From positions 1-64,000 of the forward strand of contig CAVUHL010000003.1 in the NCBI GenBank assembly GCA_963741305.1: a stretch of 64,000 nucleotides of DNA. Direction: 5' to 3'. Source of the DNA: DATMER01 sp963741305 (GTDB taxonomy: Bacteria; Acidobacteriota; Thermoanaerobaculia; Multivoradales; UBA5704). Shown one piece after another: positions 54,301-61,215 of this stretch. The notes below the pieces were generated by a model that saw nothing but the letters and a program-made list of their open reading frames with translations, had not been told where the DNA came from and did not search any database. A program made the translations under genes and the position numbers. The stretch's first letter is position 1, and the number at the start of each line of letters is the position of its first letter.

Positions 54301-57300
54301 AGGATCCGCGTTACCTGGCCACGACCATCGCCGTGGAGAGGATCACGACGGTGCACTTCGTGCCGTCGATGCTGCGGATCTTCCTGGAGTCGGAGTCTGG
54401 TGAGAGCTGCTCGAGCCTTCGCCGTGTGGTGAGCAGCGGCGAGGCCCTGGGCCTGGACCTGGAGGAGCGTTTCTTCGCCTCCTTCTCAGTGGACCTGAAC
54501 AACATGTACGGTCCTGGTGAGTCTGCGCGCACGACGCTTTGGCGCTGCGAGCGTGGCAACACGCGTGCGGTGGCTCCGATCGGTCGTCCGACGCACGACA
54601 CGCAGGTCTATGTTCTGGATGGCCGCATGGAGCCTGTGCCGATCGGAGTGACGGGCGAGCTTTGGGTTGCGAGCCAGAGCATGGCCCGGGGGTACCACCT
54701 GCGTCCGGGGCTGACGGCGGAGAAGTTTCTGCCCAACCCGTTCGGCGCTCCGGGCACGCGTCTGTACCGGACGGGGGATCTTGGCCGGACGCTGCCGGAC
54801 GGCACGCTGGAGTTCCTGGGCCGCATCGACCACCAGGTCAAGATCCGGGGCGTACGTATCGAGTTGGGCGAGATCGAGACCGCGCTGGGCCAGCACCCTA
54901 GGGTGTCGGACGCGGTGGTGGTGGCACGGTCGGTGGGCTCGGGGGAGAAGCGCCTGGCGGCCTACGTGGTGCCGGAGGCCGGGCCGGAGCCGGTGAGCGC
55001 CGAAGAGCTGCGGGATCACCTGCGTTCGGAGCTTCCGGACTACATGGTTCCGGAGAGCTGGGTAATGCTGGAGTCGTTGCCGCTGGCGCCCAACGGCAAG
55101 GCGGACCGGGATCGGCTGCCAGAGCCGCAGTGGGTCACCTGGCAGCGTGACTACGCGGCGCCGCGCACGCCGGTGGAGGAGCTGCTGGCGACGGTCTGGT
55201 CGGAGCTTCTGGGCGTGGAGCGGGTGGGGATGCGGGACAGCTTTTTCGAGCTCGGAGGCAATTCTCTGCTGGCCACCCAGGTGGCCTCGCGGGTGCGCTC
55301 GATGTTCGGGGTAGAGATGCCTCTACGCACGGTCTTCGAGCGCCCGGAGCTGGCGGAGCTGGCGAGCGTGGTCGCGGAGCTGCTGCGGCGCGGGCATGGT
55401 CTGGCGGCTCCGCCGCTGCTGCCGGTGCCGCGGACCGGACCGCTGCCGCTCTCCTTCGCCCAGCAGAGGCTCTGGTTCCTCGAACGGTTTGAACCGGGCA
55501 GCTCGGCCTACAACGTGAGCCTGCCTTTGCGCCTGCGCGGCGGGCTCGACGTGCAGGCCCTCGGTCGGGCACTGAGCGAGCTCGTCCGTCGGCAGGAAAG
55601 CCTGCGCACGGTTTTCGAAGTTCACGACCAGCAGGTGCGGCAACGGATCACGGAGCCGGTGCCGGTGCCCCTGCCGCTGATCGATCTGGGCGCTCTACCC
55701 GCTGACCGGCTGGAGGAGGAGGCGGAGTGCCTCGCCCGGGCCGAGACGGCCAGATCTTTCGACCTGGTGCGGGGGCCGGTGTTGCGCACGCTTCTGGTCC
55801 GGCTCAGTGAGAGCGACCACGTCTTCGTGCTCTCGCAACACCACATCGTCTCCGACGGCTGGTCCACGGGGATCTTCATCCGCGAGATGGCGGCCCTCTA
55901 CCAAGCCTTCGCGCAAGGGGAACCCTCCCCCTTGCCCGAGCTCCCTCTTCAGTATGCGGATTTCGCGGTCTGGCAGAGGAACTGGCTGTCCGGCAGCGGC
56001 CTGGAGGAAGAGCTCCGCTGGTGGCGGGAGCACCTGCAGGGGGCGCCGGCTCTTCTGGAGCTTCCCCTGGACCGCCCGCGTCCGCCCATGCAGACCTTCA
56101 GCGGCGGCCAAGTGCGGCGGGAGCTCCCGGCCCCGCTCACCGCCCGTCTGATCGAGCTGGCGAAACGCGAGGGCGCCACGGCCTTTATGACCTTCCTCGC
56201 TCTCCTCGAGGCCCTGCTCCTGCGCCATACGGGACAGAGCGACTTCGTGCTGGGGACCCCGATTGCGAACCGCAACCGGACCGAGGTCGAGGGGTTGATA
56301 GGCTTCTTCGTCAATACCCTGGCGCTGCGCTCCGACCTGACGGGGAGCCCGAGCTTCCGGGTGCTGCTGGCCCGCGTGCGCGAGACTACGATCGGCGCAT
56401 TCACCCACCAGGACCTGCCGTTCGAGAAGCTGGTGGAAGAGCTCCAGCCGGAACGGAGCCTCAGCCACACCCCGCTGTTCCAGGTCATGTTCAGCCTGGC
56501 CGCGCCGGCCGAACCCCCGTCTCTCCCCGGCTTGGCATTCGAGGCGCTGCCCCTGGAGAGCGGGACCGCCAAGTTCGACCTCACCCTTCTCGTCGAGGAC
56601 CGGGCTGGGAGATTCGCCTTGGTTGCGAGCTACAACTCCGATCTGTTCCTGGCCGCGACGATGCAGCGCCTCCTGGAGCATTTCGAGGTGCTGCTGGAGG
56701 GCGCCGTGGCCGACCCGGAGCGGCCAGTGAAGGTACTCCCCCTGATGAGCGCGGCGGAGAGCCATCAGGTGGTGCAGGGGTGGAACGCCACCGCGGCTCC
56801 CTTCCCGGAGTCCTCCTGCCTGCACGAGCTGTTCGTGGAGCAGGCGCGGCGTTCGCCGGATGCCATTGCCCTGGAGTACGGCGAGGAGCGGCTCAACTAC
56901 GCGGAGTTGTACCAGCGCGCCGGCGTGCTCGCCCGACGCCTGCGCCTTTTGGGGGTGGGAGTCGATTCCCTGGTGGGCATCTCCACCGAGCGCTCGATCG
57001 AGATGGTGGTGGGCCTCCTCGGTATCCTTCAGGCGGGCGGAGCCTATGTGCCGCTGGACCCGTCTTATCCCGCGGAGCGCCTCGCCTACATGCTGGAGGA
57101 CTCCGGCATCGGCGTCCTTCTCACCCAGAGCTGGCTGGAAGCGGGCCTGCCAGCGCTGCCTGGCAAGGTCCTGCGCCTGGACGACCCCGGCCTGTTCGCG
57201 GGACCCGCGGACGGGGAGCTCGATTTCGCGGCAACCCCGTCGAGCCTGGCCTATTCGATCTACACCTCCGGCTCGACGGGCCGGCCCAAGGGTGCCGGGG

Positions 57301-59462
57301 TGACCCACCGTGGCATCGTCAACCGCCTGTGCTGGATGCAGTCGGCTTACCGCCTGACGGCCGAGGACCGGGTGCTCCAGAAGACCCCCTTCAGCTTTGA
57401 CGTTTCGGTGTGGGAGTTCTTCTGGCCTCTGATCACGGGTGCCCAACTGGTCATGGCGCCCCCGGAGGCGCATCAAGACCCGGTACGCCTGGCCGGCCTG
57501 ATCCAGCGTCACAGGATTACGACGCTCCACTTCGTTCCTTCGATGCTCCAGGTCTTCCTGGAACAGAAGGGGCTGGCCGAATCCTGCCGGAGCGTGCGGC
57601 AGGTGTTCGCCAGCGGCGAAGCGCTGCCTTTCGAGCTCAAGGAGAGATTCCTCTCCCGTCTTCCGGGCACGGCTCTGCACAACCTCTACGGTCCCACGGA
57701 AGCCGCGGTGGATGTGACCTTCCACGCCTGCGAGCCCGGCGGCGAGCGCCGGATCGTGCCCATCGGACGGCCCATCGACAACACGGAAGTCCTGCTCCTT
57801 GACTCCGAGGGGCAGCCGGTGCCGATCGGCGTGCCCGGCGAGCTGCACATCGGCGGCGTGAACCTGGCCCGGGGGTATCTGGGCCGGCCGGAGCTGACGG
57901 CGGAACGGTTCATCCCCGACGGTTTCGGAGGTCAGCCGGGGGCGCGGCTCTATCGCACCGGCGACCTGGCCCGATTCCGGCCGGATGGCGAGGTCGAGTT
58001 CCTCGGGCGTCTCGACCACCAGGTCAAGATCCACGGCGTCCGTATCGAGCTGGGCGAGATCGAGGCCGCCCTGGGCCGGCACCTCGCCATCCGCGAGAGC
58101 GTGGTCATGGCCCGCCGGGACGAGGGCAGCGTCCGGCTGGTGGCCTACCTGGTGCCCGGTGGAGAGAGCGGCGGTTCCGCGCTCGAGGGCGCTGACCTGC
58201 GCGCCTTCCTTCGCGGGCACCTGCCCGAAGCCATGATCCCCTCGGCTTTCGTGATCCTGCCCGCCTTCCCCCTGAACCCCAGCGGAAAGGTGGACCGCAA
58301 GGCCCTGCCGGCGCCCCAGTGGAGCGAGCGGCAGGCAGCCTTCGTGGCCCCGCGCACTTCGACGGAGCAGGCCTTGGCCGGGCTCTGGGCCGAGCTCCTC
58401 CACATGCCCAGAATCGGCGTCGAAGACTCCTTCTTCGATCTGGGCGGGACCTCCCTGCAGGCAGCCCTTCTCGTGATCTCCCTGGAGTCCCGGCTGGGGG
58501 AGATCATCCCCCTGGCGGTGCTCTTCGAGGCTCCTACCGTGGCCGGGCTGGCCCGCTACCTCGAGGAGCGGTTCCCGGCTGCGGTGGACCGCTTGGCCGC
58601 CACGTCCGGTGCGGAGGCTTTCGAGGGCCTCCCGAGCGCCGTTCAAGGAGAGGACTCGCCCCTGGTGGCCATCCAGCCGCGAGGCTCCCAGCCACCACTA
58701 TTCTGCGTCCACCCCGTGGGCGGCACGGTTTTCTGCTACCTCCCGCTCGCTCGCGCCCTCGGTCCGGACCAGCCCGTCTATGGACTGCAGTCAATGGGTT
58801 TTGCCAGCGGCCGCGAGCCGGTGCCCCACATCGAAGAGATGGCGGAGATCTACGTGAAGGCGCTGCGGAGCGTGCAGCCCCGGGGCCCTTATCGCTTGGC
58901 GGGCTGGTCGATGGGGGGCGCGGTCGCGTACGAAATGGCCCGGCTGCTCACTGCCGCGGGGGAAGAGGTCGCGGCCCTCGTGCTTCTGGACAGCTCGGTT
59001 CCCCAGGGCACCCAGGATCTCGAAGAGTGGGACGTGCTCGGGGCTTTCGCCGCCGACCTGGCAGGGCTCACGGCCAAGAGGTTCGACGTCGAGCTGGCGG
59101 CGTTGCGGGAGATGGCGCCAGAGCGGCGAGTCCCATTTTTCCTGGAACATGCGCGCGCGGTGGGAGCCCTCCCCGCCGACCTCGAAGGCCAGCAGCTTGA
59201 TCGATTGTTAAAAGTATTCCGCGTAAACCTGAAAGCTCTGCATGCCTGGGCTCCTCTGCCCTCCCCCCAGGCCGAAGTCGTTCTGGTGCGGCCGGAGGAG
59301 AAGCTCGCCCAGACGGCCGGAGACGGTGGGTGGGGGCGGCTGTCCGGCGGGGAAGTCCGGATCTGGCCCGTCCAGGGCGACCATTATTCGCTCTTGCGCG
59401 AGCCCGAGGTCTCCAGCCTGGCACGGCGGCTCAGCCACTATTTCAAGGATGTTCCTGAGTAG
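45327..59462 (+). CDS. NRPS4: A4 tail-T-(C-A-T)x4-TE, modules 4-8 and release
   Basis: A 4,711-residue protein. Residues 1-33 are a possible docking helix (MTSRLLERIAGLPPGKRALL). Residues 35-100 complete the A4 domain (KQLVAYVVP ... LPRTPNGKIDRRLL), and T4 is at 115-185. Module 5: C 205-652, A5 660-1155 (code DLFNNALTY, alanine-like), T 1168-1235. Module 6: C 1253-1705, A6 1711-2205, T 2222-2292. Module 7: C 2313-2763, A7 2771-3263, T 3281-3351. A6 and A7 share the DVWHVSMRT code and YGPGES core with A2. Module 8: C 3370-3818, A8 3824-4328 (DVWHFSLVD, serine as in EntF), T 4345-4416. The type I thioesterase is 4445-4711 with Ser in GWSMGG (about 4526-4531), Asp in LLDSSVPQ and His in GDHYSLL. 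No epimerase is present. The thioesterase releases the acyl octapeptide by hydrolysis or cyclisation. Confidence 0.96.
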   Translation: MTSRLLERIAGLPPGKRALLARRLESLLSGSEAAEDKQLVAYVVPRPGAGEETLKILEEGLRDKLPPYMIPAAFVSLDRLPRTPNGKIDRRLLAEMQPERPAVAGKGFVAPRNETEQALADVWSEVLGIEQIAADDHFFALGGHSLLVAKLLSRIRQRLGVELPLRSVFEAPVLADLAERITSRRTAEPQAPPLVRTPRTEPPPLSFAQKRLWFLDRLDPGSSAYNIPDALRVAGRLRPNVWDLALSEIVRRHEALRTTFAWSGSEPVQVIGAPEPVDSTRVDLRSLAPGEREVEARRLRLEEAQAPFNLERGPLLRSTLVQLADEDWLLLLTMHHIVSDGWSTGVLIHEMRELYPAFAAGRPSPLPELPIQYADFAAWQRGWLRGEILEQEIAHWRGVLSDAPPALDLPTDHPRPAAQSFRGGRERLEINTGIARSLADLAAREGVTLFMTVLAAFEILLARYTHARDFCVGSPISGRNRIEIEGLVGFFVNTLVLRSDLSGEPDVRDLLGRVRARVLDAYSHQDVPFELLVDDLAPQRDLSRSPLFQILLLVQNSPLPELRLPGASLVALPLESRTAKFDLTLTVEETDRGLWAGLEYAADLFEVTTARRMLRHFGVLLDAIVSDPRRPVWSLPILLPGERQQILVEWNDAELGRRKPGWVHELFEAQVRRTPEATALAWRGLRLTYIELNRKANRLAHHLRRLGIGPESRVGVSLERGPEMIVSLLATLKAGGAYVPLDPSYPAPRLAWILEDAGIEVLLTRTPFLERLPGFTGWAFRFEADSHLLAAEPEVDPAGWRFDRQLAYVLYTSGSTGRPKGVLIEHRNAVALLDWASSLFAPEELAGVLAATSINFDLSIFEMFLPLICGGTVILAENALELTDLATAGEVTLVNTVPSAAAELIRSGGLPPSVRTVNLAGEPLPRTLVEDLYRIPSIRKVYNLYGPTEDTTYSTWALLGPGETAAPSIGRPIAGSQLYLVDPGFQPVPLGSAGEIVLGGSGLTRGYLGRPDLTAERFLPNPFAAEPGERLYHTGDLGKLLPDGRVAFLGRIDHQVKIRGFRIELGEIEAVLREHTQVEDVVVIARESAGGPRLLAYVVLEGSRPASSEVEERLRQHVAERLPAHMIPSALVLLKELPRTPNGKVDRRALPDPGMTAREAYVAPKTPMEELIASVWAEVLDLPRVGAEDNFFELGGHSLLATRVMVRLRDAFGLDLPLRRLFETPTVAGLARQAGAAGTIEEQAPPLRPRGTAEPRLSFAQERLWFLEQLQPEAAAYNLPVALRLDGSPRVGALSGALSEIVRRHESLRTTLEVRGGEPVQVIHPAAPLLLPIVDLAALPSQLRSEAAQRLALEESLRPFDLAAGPVIRASLLRLGPEEHVLLVTLHHVVSDGWSMGLLIREASTLYKALLEGRPSPLPELAVQYADFSVWQREWLRGEVLESQLAWWREHLKGAPGVLDLPADRPRPAVRSTRGGRVLVEIPPEVARNLAALGRTRGATPFMLYLATFQILLGRLAGREDLVVGMPIAGRVRAELEPLIGLFLNTLALRGDLSGDPTFGEHLARVREAALGAYAHQELPFERLVDELAPERNLTHAPVFQVLFVFQNVPLGTLELPGLTWSPLQNASGMAKFDLTLTLQEEGEGLAGQLGFNRDLFDEATVRRWAGYLGVLLEGVVREPEKRLSERELMSAAERHQVLRAWNDTARGVVEETLHGLFVAQARRTPETAALRYEGEEMSFGELDRRSNQLARFLRSHGVGPDVLVGLCMERSLELVVGVLGILKAGGGYVPLDPGYPVERLAYMLEDSGAPILLGQERLLDRMPGSGTMRVLVDSDWERIAAYGAEPLPELAAPDHLACVLYTSGSTGRPKGVLDSHRCVINQLRWLQSTYCLDGTDRVLQKTPISWDVSLWELFWPLSSGACMVLAQPGGHQDPRYLATTIAGERITTVHFVPSMLRIFLESESGESCSSLRRVVSSGEALGLDLEERFFASFSVDLNNMYGPGESARTTLWRCERGNTRAVAPIGRPTHDTQVYVLDGRMEPVPIGVTGELWVASQSMARGYHLRPGLTAEKFLPNPFGTPGTRLYRTGDLGRTLSDGTLEFLGRIDHQVKIRGVRIELGEIETALGQHPKVSDAVVVARSVGSGEKRLAAYVVPEAGPEPVSAEELRDHLRSELPDYMVPESWVMLESLPLAPNGKADRDRLPEPQWVTWQRDYAPPRTPVEELLATVWSELLGVERVGARDSFFELGGNSLLATQVASRVRSVFGVEMPLRTVFERPELAELASVVAELLRRGPGPAAPPLLPVPRTGPLPLSFAQQRLWFLERFEPGSSAYNIPNALRVNGALRPEVWDGVLSEIVRRHESLRTTFAWRDGEPVQVIGPPGPVTSAMNDLRSLEPRAREAEAHRLAVEEARRPFDLERGPLLRSRLLRLTGGEWLLLLTVHHIASDGWSTGVLIRELRDLYGAMLEGRPSPLPELAVQYADFSVWQREWLRGEVLESQLAWWREHLKGAPGVLDLPADRPRPAVRSTRGGRVLVEIPPEVARNLAALGHTRGATPFMLYLTTFQILLGRLAGREDLVVGMPIAGRVRAELEPLIGLFLNTLALRGDLSGDPTFGEHLARVREAALGAYAHQELPFERLVDELAPERNLTHAPVFQVLFVFQNVPLGTLELPGLTWSPLQNASGMAKFDLTLTLQEEGEGLAGQLGFNRDLFDEATVRRWAGYLGVLLEGVVREPEKRLSERELMSAAERHQVLRAWNDTARGVVEETLHGLFVAQARRTPETAALRYEGEEMSFGELDRRSNQLARFLRSHGVGPDVLVGLCMERSLELVVGVLGILKAGGGYVPLDPGYPVERLAYMLEDSRAPVLLGQERLLDRMPESGAMRVLVDADWERIKAYGAEPLPELADPDHLACVLYTSGSTGRPKGVMDSHRCVINQLRWLQLTYRLDGTDRVLQKTPISWDVSLWELFWPLSSGGCMVLAQPGGHQDPRYLATTIAVERITTVHFVPSMLRIFLESESGESCSSLRRVVSSGEALGLDLEERFFASFSVDLNNMYGPGESARTTLWRCERGNTRAVAPIGRPTHDTQVYVLDGRMEPVPIGVTGELWVASQSMARGYHLRPGLTAEKFLPNPFGAPGTRLYRTGDLGRTLPDGTLEFLGRIDHQVKIRGVRIELGEIETALGQHPRVSDAVVVARSVGSGEKRLAAYVVPEAGPEPVSAEELRDHLRSELPDYMVPESWVMLESLPLAPNGKADRDRLPEPQWVTWQRDYAAPRTPVEELLATVWSELLGVERVGMRDSFFELGGNSLLATQVASRVRSMFGVEMPLRTVFERPELAELASVVAELLRRGHGLAAPPLLPVPRTGPLPLSFAQQRLWFLERFEPGSSAYNVSLPLRLRGGLDVQALGRALSELVRRQESLRTVFEVHDQQVRQRITEPVPVPLPLIDLGALPADRLEEEAECLARAETARSFDLVRGPVLRTLLVRLSESDHVFVLSQHHIVSDGWSTGIFIREMAALYQAFAQGEPSPLPELPLQYADFAVWQRNWLSGSGLEEELRWWREHLQGAPALLELPLDRPRPPMQTFSGGQVRRELPAPLTARLIELAKREGATAFMTFLALLEALLLRHTGQSDFVLGTPIANRNRTEVEGLIGFFVNTLALRSDLTGSPSFRVLLARVRETTIGAFTHQDLPFEKLVEELQPERSLSHTPLFQVMFSLAAPAEPPSLPGLAFEALPLESGTAKFDLTLLVEDRAGRFALVASYNSDLFLAATMQRLLEHFEVLLEGAVADPERPVKVLPLMSAAESHQVVQGWNATAAPFPESSCLHELFVEQARRSPDAIALEYGEERLNYAELYQRAGVLARRLRLLGVGVDSLVGISTERSIEMVVGLLGILQAGGAYVPLDPSYPAERLAYMLEDSGIGVLLTQSWLEAGLPALPGKVLRLDDPGLFAGPADGELDFAATPSSLAYSIYTSGSTGRPKGAGVTHRGIVNRLCWMQSAYRLTAEDRVLQKTPFSFDVSVWEFFWPLITGAQLVMAPPEAHQDPVRLAGLIQRHRITTLHFVPSMLQVFLEQKGLAESCRSVRQVFASGEALPFELKERFLSRLPGTALHNLYGPTEAAVDVTFHACEPGGERRIVPIGRPIDNTEVLLLDSEGQPVPIGVPGELHIGGVNLARGYLGRPELTAERFIPDGFGGQPGARLYRTGDLARFRPDGEVEFLGRLDHQVKIHGVRIELGEIEAALGRHLAIRESVVMARRDEGSVRLVAYLVPGGESGGSALEGADLRAFLRGHLPEAMIPSAFVILPAFPLNPSGKVDRKALPAPQWSERQAAFVAPRTSTEQALAGLWAELLHMPRIGVEDSFFDLGGTSLQAALLVISLESRLGEIIPLAVLFEAPTVAGLARYLEERFPAAVDRLAATSGAEAFEGLPSAVQGEDSPLVAIQPRGSQPPLFCVHPVGGTVFCYLPLARALGPDQPVYGLQSMGFASGREPVPHIEEMAEIYVKALRSVQPRGPYRLAGWSMGGAVAYEMARLLTAAGEEVAALVLLDSSVPQGTQDLEEWDVLGAFAADLAGLTAKRFDVELAALREMAPERRVPFFLEHARAVGALPADLEGQQLDRLLKVFRVNLKALHAWAPLPSPQAEVVLVRPEEKLAQTAGDGGWGRLSGGEVRIWPVQGDHYSLLREPEVSSLARRLSHYFKDVPE
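49555..52337 (+). repeat. Long direct repeat, copy A (module 6)
   Basis: This 2,783-bp stretch (second half of C6, all of A6, T6, start of C7) repeats at 52732-55514 with a constant offset of 3,177 bp and no insertion or deletion at the points I checked. Sequence differences are sparse and mostly synonymous. It starts at TGCTCGAAGGGCG and ends at GGCCTACAAC, with the sequences diverging immediately beyond. Confidence 0.92.
52732..55514 (+). repeat. Long direct repeat, copy B (module 7)
   Basis: Second copy of the unit described at 49555-52337. Its A-domain part also matches module 2 of NRPS1. In a few places (for example GCGTACGGCGCGGAGCCTCTCCCGG near 54028) it is closer to the NRPS1 copy than to copy A, suggesting mosaic exchange among the three. 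Confidence 0.9.
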
Positions 59463-59491
59463 ATTACGAAAATTAACCCCTTTAAAGAGCA

Positions 59492-59520
59492 TTGACACTG
59501 CGGATATAAGCTCATAAAAT
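59492..59520 (+). promoter_or_regulatory. Near-consensus promoter for a leaderless HIT-gene transcript
   Basis: TTGACA (59492-59497) and TAAAAT (59515-59520) are exactly 17 bp apart. The expected transcript start, 6-8 bases after the -10, coincides with ATG 59527, and no ribosome-binding site is present, so translation would be leaderless. It separates the downstream genes from the NRPS operon. Confidence 0.65.
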
Positions 59521-59526
59521 TTGTCT

Positions 59527-59958
59527 ATGAATCAGACCCTTCACAAGTTTGGCTATCCAGGATCCCTGATCCGCGAGTACGAGCACTGGGTCGTCCTGCT
59601 CCGTCCTGCTCAGGTAACGCTTGGATCAGTGATCATCGCCGCCAAATCGGATGTCAGGAGCTTCGGCGCGCTTGGGGCGGAGGAGATGGCGGAGTGGCCC
59701 GGGATCGTCCGCGCTTTCGAGTCGGCGACCGGCGAAAGCTTTGGCCCGGAAAAATTCAACTATCTCGCTCTCATGATGGTGGATCCCAATCCTCATTTTC
59801 ACGGAATTCCACGCTATCGCGGCCCCGTCGATTTCCAAGGGCAGTCGTTCACGGATGAAAAGTTTCCGAAGCCGCCAGCGCTCGACGTCGTAAACGAATG
59901 CTCGGATGAAGTGCTGGCCGCCCTTCGAGAGCACCTTCGCGCCTCCTTTGGTTCCTGA
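59527..59958 (+). CDS. HIT-family protein
   Basis: The protein has 143 residues from ATG 59527; the upstream in-frame TTG overlaps the promoter. The sequence FGYPGSLIREYEHWVVLLRP and the motif PHFHGIPRY place it in the histidine-triad superfamily, whose core is HxHxH. Here the first His is replaced (NPHFHG), which could lower hydrolase activity. Family members hydrolyse or transfer nucleotidyl groups from substrates such as dinucleotides or nucleotide-activated sugars and amines. It lies directly upstream of the aminotransferase and cytidylyltransferase, so it may handle a CMP-activated intermediate; this is inference. Confidence 0.8.
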   Translation: MNQTLHKFGYPGSLIREYEHWVVLLRPAQVTLGSVIIAAKSDVRSFGALGAEEMAEWPGIVRAFESATGESFGPEKFNYLALMMVDPNPHFHGIPRYRGPVDFQGQSFTDEKFPKPPALDVVNECSDEVLAALREHLRASFGS

Positions 59959-59983
59959 AGCATCGAAGCCCAAGGCGCGGATC

Positions 59984-61177
59984 ATGATTCTTTCGAAAAG
60001 AAATGAGTTGATCACTGCCTCGAGCACGGGAAAGATCCGGGGAATCGCCAATTCTCTGAAAGAGGCCGGAGTCCACGTCATCAACTTCGCCGCTGGCGAG
60101 TTGGATGTCGACACCACGGAGACGGTCAAGCTGGCCGCCAAGGCGGCGATAGATGCCGGCCGGAACATCTACACCCCCGCGCTCGGGCTCAACAGCCTCC
60201 GCAAACTCGTAGCCCGGGAGGTTTCCCGACGCTGCGGCGTCGAGTATCAGCCCTCCGAGACGGGCATCACCGCGGGGGCCAAGCAGGCCTTGTACAACAC
60301 CGCCATGGTGCTCTTCGATCCCGAGGATGAGGTGCTCATCCCGCAGCCCTATTGGGTCACCTTTCCTGCGCAGGTCAAAATTGCGGGTGCCCGGCCGGTC
60401 TTCATCGATACCAAGCCGAACGGCTATCACCTCCTGGCCTCGGACGTGGAGCGGGCCCTCACGCCGAGGACCCGGGGCATCATCATCAACACTCCGAACA
60501 ATCCCACCGGTGCCATCTACGCCGCCGAAGAGCTCGAGAAGATCGCACGGCTGGCGCTGGAGCGGGGTTTCTGGATCGTGTTCGACGAGTGCTACGCCTC
60601 CCTGGTGCGCGGCGGCCACTCCCATGCCAACATCGTGAAGATCTGCCCGGCCGCCAAAGAGCGCGTCGTTCTGGTGAATTCCTTTTCCAAGAGCCACGCC
60701 TTGACGGGGTGGCGCGTGGGGTATGTGGCGGCCCCGTCCGCGGTCATCAAGGCGATGGAGAACCTGCAGGGGCACACAACCTCAAATCCCAACAGCATCG
60801 CTCAGTACGCCGTGCAGGCGGCCTTGGAGAACGAGAGCCAGGAGTTCATCGATAACGTGAACTGTCTCCTGGACGAGCGGGTGGCCCTCGTGCGGGAGTT
60901 GGTGGATCAGATGGACGGCATCTCCATCGCGCCGGCCGAAGGGGCGTTCTACCTGTTCGTCGACATCGAGGCCAAGATCGGCAAGAGCTTTCGCGGCGAG
61001 GGGGTGGGCAACGTCGATCAACTTTGCGAGTTGGCGCTCAGCCATGCAAACGTAGCCGCGGTGTCGGGGAGCGCCTTTGGCGATCCAAGCGCCATCCGTA
61101 TCTCCTATGCGATCAGCACGGAAGACGTCGTGGAAGGATTCAAGCGTCTGAAAGTGTTTTTCGACGAAATCCAATAA
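59984..61177 (+). CDS. PLP-dependent aminotransferase, class I (aspartate aminotransferase-like)
   Basis: The protein has 397 residues from ATG 59984; upstream frame belongs to the HIT gene region. Typical class I features are GELDVDTTETV, YTPALGLNSLRK, the PYWVTFPAQ segment, NTPNNPTGAIY, FDECYASLV, the PLP lysine in SFSKSHALTGWRVGY, and the C-terminal substrate arginine in PSAIRISYAIS. Close relatives use aspartate or aromatic amino acids. Because phosphonopyruvate is an oxaloacetate analogue, transamination to phosphonoalanine is a reasonable proposal given the PEP-mutase homologue at 9701. It starts 25 bases after the HIT stop and is followed 38 bases later by the cytidylyltransferase. Confidence 0.92.
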   Translation: MILSKRNELITASSTGKIRGIANSLKEAGVHVINFAAGELDVDTTETVKLAAKAAIDAGRNIYTPALGLNSLRKLVAREVSRRCGVEYQPSETGITAGAKQALYNTAMVLFDPEDEVLIPQPYWVTFPAQVKIAGARPVFIDTKPNGYHLLASDVERALTPRTRGIIINTPNNPTGAIYAAEELEKIARLALERGFWIVFDECYASLVRGGHSHANIVKICPAAKERVVLVNSFSKSHALTGWRVGYVAAPSAVIKAMENLQGHTTSNPNSIAQYAVQAALENESQEFIDNVNCLLDERVALVRELVDQMDGISIAPAEGAFYLFVDIEAKIGKSFRGEGVGNVDQLCELALSHANVAAVSGSAFGDPSAIRISYAISTEDVVEGFKRLKVFFDEIQ

Positions 61178-61215
61178 CCTGTCGAGCGGAAATCTTGAGT
61201 CATTGCGAGAACTGT

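Noticed and set aside
55695..58646. 983-residue minus-strand open frame within NRPS4
   Set aside because: Shadow of the C-A-T module on the plus strand, which shows all core motifs in order.
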